DNA of 64,000 bases from Akkermansiaceae bacterium (GTDB lineage: Bacteria; Verrucomicrobiota; Verrucomicrobiia; Verrucomicrobiales; Akkermansiaceae): the NCBI GenBank assembly GCA_903934285.1, contig CAIZNN010000212.1:89587-153586 (forward strand), written 5' to 3'. A program made the position numbers and the translations under genes. The notes beneath the pieces were generated by a model. It saw nothing but the letters and a program-made list of their open reading frames with translations. It had not been told where the DNA came from and searched no databases. Shown here piece by piece: positions 60,271-64,000 of this stretch (its first letter is position 1; each line of letters opens with the position of its first letter).

Positions 60271-61758
60271 ATGCCCGCCTACTATCTTGAAGCCCTGACC
60301 GTCACCCTTGGCATCGCGCTGCTGATGGCCGAAGCCTTTGTCCCGTCCCGAGACAAGGGCTGGGTTGGCATCGCTGCCGCGCTCGGCCTCACCGTCATCC
60401 TCGGCTTGACCTGCCTGGCCATCGGCCCCGCCGCCAAACCCGCCGCCGCGTGGGCGCACTGGCCACTGTGGAATTTTTATGCGTTCGATGGCCTGGCGCG
60501 CTTCTATAAGATATTCGCCCTGCTATGCACCATTTTGGTGTTGCTGATGGCGGTGGATTACCGGCAAATCCTGGCCCGTTTCACCGATCATCCGGGCTCG
60601 CAAGCGGGCACCGGGGAATACCACGCGTTGCCGGTGTTTGCCTGCGCCGGGATGATGTGGATGGCATCGGCCCGCGATCTGGCCGGGGCTTTTGTCGCCC
60701 TCGAACTCGTCACCATCACCTTTTACATCCTCGTCGCCTACATGCGCCGCAATGTCGGCTCACTCGAAGCCGGGGTGAAGTATCTCATCCTCGGCGCCCT
60801 CAGCACCGGCTTTCTGGTCTATGGCATCGCCTGGATCTACGGTGCCACCGGCACGCTGAGCCTGCCGGGCATCGGCGAACTCATCGGGAACGCCGGCGCT
60901 TCCAGCGACCCCATCAATCGCACCGCGCTGCTCTTTGGCGTCGCCCTCGTGATGGTCGGACTCGGCTTCAAGATGGGAGCCGTGCCGATGCAAGTCTGGA
61001 TCCCCGATGTCTATCAGGGGGCGCCGACCCCCACCACGGCCTTTCTCTCGGTGGGTTCGAAGGCCGCCGGGTTCATTCTAACCCTGCGCTTCCTCGAGCC
61101 GTTCCTCGCCAGCGAACTCACCCGCGGCCCGGTGCTTGCGCTGCTGCTCATCCTCGCCTGCGCCACCCTGCTGTTCGGCAACCTCGCCGCCATCCCACAA
61201 ACCAACTTCAAGCGCCTGCTCGCCTATTCCTCCATCGCCCACGCCGGCTTCCTGCTGCTGGCTCTCGCCGCTTGGCAGCCCCTCGCGGCCGAACTCAGCT
61301 CCGCCAAGGTCGTCTCGTTCTATCTGGCCACCTATCTGCTCATGACCCTCGGCGTGTTCTTCGTCCTCGCCCAAGTCCGCATCCAGCGCGATGGCGAATC
61401 CATCGCCGATTTCAACGGCCTGGGCAAAACCAATCCGCCGCTGGCCCTGGCCCTCACCGTGCTGCTCGCCGCCCTGGCCGGGCTGCCCCTCACCGCCGGC
61501 TTCATCGGCAAATTCTTCGTCTTCTGTCTGGCCGTCCAAGCCCACCTGTGGTGGGCGCTGGCCATCGCCACCATCGCCGCGGGCGCCGGGTTTTATTACT
61601 ACTTCAAAGTCATCCGCGCCATGTGGTGGACGCCGCCCGCCACTGACACTCCGCTGCGACTGCCGCCGCTCAGCGCCACCTGCATCGCCATCCTAACCAT
61701 CGCGGTGCTGCTCTTCGGCATCTGGCCGCAACCAATCTGGATGCTGCTCAACCAGTAG
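60271..61758 (+). CDS. nuoN: NADH-quinone oxidoreductase subunit N
   Basis: This 495-residue antiporter-like subunit has AGAFVALELVTITFYILVAY (helix 5 Glu), GFKMGAVPMQVWIPDVYQGA and NFKRLLAYSSIAHAGFLLLA. It is the last gene of the nuo operon here. It is followed by ~130 bases with a CTGCTTTC direct repeat (around 61824-61845) that may belong to the transcript end. Confidence 0.97.
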   Translation: MPAYYLEALTVTLGIALLMAEAFVPSRDKGWVGIAAALGLTVILGLTCLAIGPAAKPAAAWAHWPLWNFYAFDGLARFYKIFALLCTILVLLMAVDYRQILARFTDHPGSQAGTGEYHALPVFACAGMMWMASARDLAGAFVALELVTITFYILVAYMRRNVGSLEAGVKYLILGALSTGFLVYGIAWIYGATGTLSLPGIGELIGNAGASSDPINRTALLFGVALVMVGLGFKMGAVPMQVWIPDVYQGAPTPTTAFLSVGSKAAGFILTLRFLEPFLASELTRGPVLALLLILACATLLFGNLAAIPQTNFKRLLAYSSIAHAGFLLLALAAWQPLAAELSSAKVVSFYLATYLLMTLGVFFVLAQVRIQRDGESIADFNGLGKTNPPLALALTVLLAALAGLPLTAGFIGKFFVFCLAVQAHLWWALAIATIAAGAGFYYYFKVIRAMWWTPPATDTPLRLPPLSATCIAILTIAVLLFGIWPQPIWMLLNQ

Positions 61759-61888
61759 CAATTTTGAATTGGGAAAACAGGCGGGCAGAAATCAAAAAGC
61801 GCACATCGAACCCTCTTCCCCTGCTTTCCTGCTTTCCTGATTCCTCTGTCTACCGAAGGCCTCGCGGCACCGGAATTAGCGGGCCGCC

Positions 61889-62239
61889 TCAGACATAGGT
61901 GTCGTCGTGGGCATAGGGCGGGGCGCAGCAGCAGAGGAAGCGCAAGGGCTCCAGCGCCTGGATCTGGTGCCAGGCCCCGGCGGGAATCAACACCGCGTCG
62001 CCCGGCCCGACCTCGCGCGCCTCGCCATCAATCTCCATCAGCCCGCGCCCGGCCAGCAGATAGTAGAACTCCTCGCTGAGGCGGTGGTAATGGCGCTGGG
62101 TGGCTCCCCCGGCAGGCAGCGTCGCCTCGGCCAGGCTTTGGTTGGCAACCGGCGCATTCGCCCGGTCCAACAAACTGCGGATGGTCGAACCGTCCTTGGT
62201 GGTGAACGGCAGTTGTTGCTCGCGCTGGCGGATTTCCAT
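61889..62239 (-). CDS. Single-domain cupin protein
   Basis: This 116-residue beta-barrel protein has metal-binding cupin motifs: HYHRLSEEFYYLLAGRG (His, His, Glu) and PAGAWHQI (His). It resembles mannose-6-phosphate isomerase-like small cupins. The ATG at 62239 gives a normal cupin; a longer frame would translate the palindromic repeats and is not credible. Substrate unknown. It converges with the end of the nuo operon and is divergent from the dehydrogenase gene. Confidence 0.87.
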   Translation of the reverse strand: MEIRQREQQLPFTTKDGSTIRSLLDRANAPVANQSLAEATLPAGGATQRHYHRLSEEFYYLLAGRGLMEIDGEAREVGPGDAVLIPAGAWHQIQALEPLRFLCCCAPPYAHDDTYV

Positions 62240-62327
62240 GCCCCCAGCCAAGCAGCTACGCTCAACTTCCGCAATGACGGATCCCAAAACAGGAGGAGCA
62301 ATCTCTGCATCGCCCGGCTTCGGAGTA

Positions 62328-62557
62328 TAATGCCAGGCATTACATTGTTGACAGTGTCGGGTCGCCATGTGGCCGGGTTGGGCATGCGGTTCGTCATCCA
62401 AGGCGGGGGGGGCAGTCGAACGCTGTTGTCTGATTATAATGCCAGGCATTACATTGTTGACAGTGTCGGGTCGCCATGTGGCCGCAGTTATGATGCCAGC
62501 CATTATGTAGTTGACGGTGGCCGGGTTGGGCCTGCGGCTCGTCTGCCTAGGCGGGGA
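62328..62557. repeat. Three-copy palindromic repeat cluster (REP-like)
   Basis: Copy 1 covers 62328-62410. A 50-base exact copy of its first part lies at 62436-62485. A diverged, internally deleted copy follows at 62487-62557. Each begins with a near-perfect palindrome (TAATGCCAGGCATTA in copies 1 and 2). A small palindrome (GACAGTGTC) and a partial one around GCCATGTGGC follow. It lies in the gap between the divergent cupin and dehydrogenase genes. Spacing is irregular, so it is not a CRISPR. Confidence 0.85.
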
Positions 62558-62714
62558 AGCGGCGGGGTTGGACGGCGAGGGCATGGCGGGTGGCCCTTGT
62601 TTGGGGTTTGAGCAGGATCCCAGTGGCCGGCCTTGCTTCAAGGCCTGGAGTGCCACCGCCTCTCGCGCTTTGCCTCTTGACTTCGCCACCGCCCCAGCCA
62701 ATAGCTCTGGCGCT

Positions 62715-63740
62715 ATGCACCACACCTTCCACGGCTGGGCCGCCACACAAGCCGGCGGCCGACTTGAGTTGATTGAATTCGATGCGGGCCCGCTGCGGCC
62801 CGAACAAGTGCAGGTAACCGTCGAGTCCTGCGGCATCTGCCACTCGGATCTATCGATGTTGGACAACGCGTGGGGAAATTCGCGCTACCCCTTGGTGGCC
62901 GGCCATGAGGTCATTGGCGTGGTCGAGGCGGTCGGCGCGCAGACCAAGGGCCTGGCCGTCGGCGACCGCGTCGGTCTCGGCTGGTTTGCGGGGAGTTGCC
63001 TGGCATGCCCGACCTGTCTATCGGGCAGACACCACCTCTGCGCCAGCGCCGAGCAAATCATCGTCGGGCGGCACGGCGGCTTCGCGGATCGGGTCCGCGT
63101 CAATTGGGAGTGGGCGATCAAGTTGCCGGCCGCGCTCGACCCCGCCAGCGCGGGTCCGTTATTTTGTGGCGGCATCACCGTGTTTGCCCCGATCCACGAC
63201 TGCGGGGTCAAGCCGACCCACCGCGTCGGCGTCATCGGCATCGGTGGCCTCGGCCATCTCGCGCTGCAGTTCCTCAACAAATGGGGCTGCGAAGTCACCG
63301 CCTTCACATCCCACCAAGCCAAAGCCGCCGAAGCGCGCCACCTCGGCGCGCATCACGTCGTGTCCAGCCGCGACGCTGCCGCCCTCAAAAGCCTGGCCCG
63401 CTCATTCGATTTCCTGCTGGTCACGGCCAACGTCACCCTCGACTGGGCGGCCTATCTCGCCGCGCTGGCGCCGGACGGGCGCCTGCACTTTGTGGGTGCC
63501 GTGCTCGAACCGGTGCCGGTGCCGGCATTCAGCTTGATCGGCGGGCGCAAGTCGCTGTCAGGCTCGCCGCTCGGGTCACCGGCGACCGTGGCCACCATGT
63601 TGGAGTTTTGCGCGCGCCATCACATCGCCCCGGTCATCGAGACCTTTCCGATGCACCAACTCAATGCCGCGCTCGACCACCTGCGCGCCGGCAAGGCGCG
63701 GCACCGGGTGGTGGTGCAAAATGAGGCGACCGGCGGCTAA
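62715..63740 (+). CDS. Zinc-dependent alcohol dehydrogenase (CAD/YahK-like)
   Basis: This 341-residue medium-chain dehydrogenase reduces aldehydes with NAD(P)H. Catalytic zinc ligands are in SCGICHSDLSM and GHEVIGVVEAVG, and the structural zinc cysteines in GSCLACPTCLSGRHHLC. The Rossmann motif is GIGGLGHLALQF. The sequence fits the cinnamyl-alcohol/YahK branch. ATG 62715 is chosen because the longer frame reads through the repeat cluster. Confidence 0.93.
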   Translation: MHHTFHGWAATQAGGRLELIEFDAGPLRPEQVQVTVESCGICHSDLSMLDNAWGNSRYPLVAGHEVIGVVEAVGAQTKGLAVGDRVGLGWFAGSCLACPTCLSGRHHLCASAEQIIVGRHGGFADRVRVNWEWAIKLPAALDPASAGPLFCGGITVFAPIHDCGVKPTHRVGVIGIGGLGHLALQFLNKWGCEVTAFTSHQAKAAEARHLGAHHVVSSRDAAALKSLARSFDFLLVTANVTLDWAAYLAALAPDGRLHFVGAVLEPVPVPAFSLIGGRKSLSGSPLGSPATVATMLEFCARHHIAPVIETFPMHQLNAALDHLRAGKARHRVVVQNEATGG

Positions 63741-64000
63741 GCGCCCCATGGTGAAACGCTTGCTTTTCGTGGCGCGCGCTGGCGGCGGTCTGCTAGCCCA
63801 AGTTTCTTAAACGACCGTTTGAATTTGGGTTTTTTCGCCCGTTTCCTACTGGATTTTGAATGCTTCAAAAACGCAAGTCGTTGATAATCAACATGTGTGT
63901 TTTTAGAAAGTCGAAATGTAGTGCCTAACGATCAAAAATATTTCTTGCTTGGTTTCGCCCCAGCCCGTTATCTTTCCGGCGTGTTTTTCCGCACCAAACA
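63741..64000. other. Terminal non-coding stretch
   Basis: The last 260 bases hold no supportable gene. The sequence turns markedly AT-richer from ~63800 (ATTTGGGTTTTTTCG, TTGATAATCAACATG), which fits a promoter or leader of a gene beyond the window. An inverted repeat around TTGATAATCAA is visible at ~63879. Confidence 0.5.

Noticed and set aside
62328..62557. CRISPR array
   Set aside because: Repeats are ~50-83 bases, spacing is irregular (about 25 bases, then 1 base), one copy is internally deleted and no cas genes are near.
1..64000. Apparent frequency of the pentamer GTTAG/CTAAC in both coding and spacer DNA
   Set aside because: A rough composition estimate gives tens of expected copies in 64 kb, similar to what is seen, so no enrichment can be claimed without a Markov analysis.

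Overview
The window reads as chromosomal DNA of a Verrucomicrobiota bacterium, probably from the Verrucomicrobiae (inference from gene content only; no database was searched). The base composition is GC-rich. Markers that point this way are secreted proteins ending in a beta-domain with an F-Y-R-V motif, a GH130/GT4 pair, an NADH dehydrogenase operon without Shine-Dalgarno-like leaders, and a tmRNA with the predicted tag ANSNELALAA.

Left block (1-13.48 kb): this looks like an accessory island. It holds a divergent OmpR-type two-component system (the kinase runs off the left edge). It also holds an ECF sigma factor with two small envelope proteins, an EF-hand protein, an exported protein and a subtilase. 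Two near-identical leaders resembling ECF promoters precede the EF-hand and subtilase genes. Next come a secreted beta-protein, a homocysteine methyltransferase, a GSP17M-like stress protein and a 5'-truncated P-type ATPase, with duplicated gene-end remnants between them. The block ends in a tyrosine integrase lying against the 3' half of a tRNA-Arg(CCT) gene, which is a probable attachment site.

Core block 1 (13.5-28.9 kb): a PQQ-type propeller protein, a TonB receptor, galactokinase and a POT peptide transporter, then yceD-rpmF-plsX-fabH (fatty acid and ribosomal protein L32), an M42 peptidase, a GH130 phosphorylase with a two-domain glycosyltransferase, and ssrA.

Accessory patch (28.8-35 kb): decayed gene fragments just downstream of ssrA, a VapB-like antitoxin with a broken VapC, then an unusual pair made of a ~1160-residue lipoprotein and a trypsin-like protease with repeats.

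Core block 2 (35-51.7 kb): a UroD-family methyltransferase with a sodium:solute symporter; a four-gene cluster of two cyanophycin-synthetase-like ligases, an ABC exporter with an N-terminal PH-like domain and a DUF1854 protein; an intergenic cluster of DnaA-box-like sites; isocitrate dehydrogenase; a YhcC-type radical SAM protein; Aat; and Lnt.

Core block 3 (51.9-64 kb): nuoGHIJKLMN. Most spacers in this operon contain short tandem repeats of 7 or 9 nt, and one also holds a remnant that may come from a four-helix-bundle protein gene. The window closes with a cupin gene, a palindromic repeat cluster and a zinc alcohol dehydrogenase.
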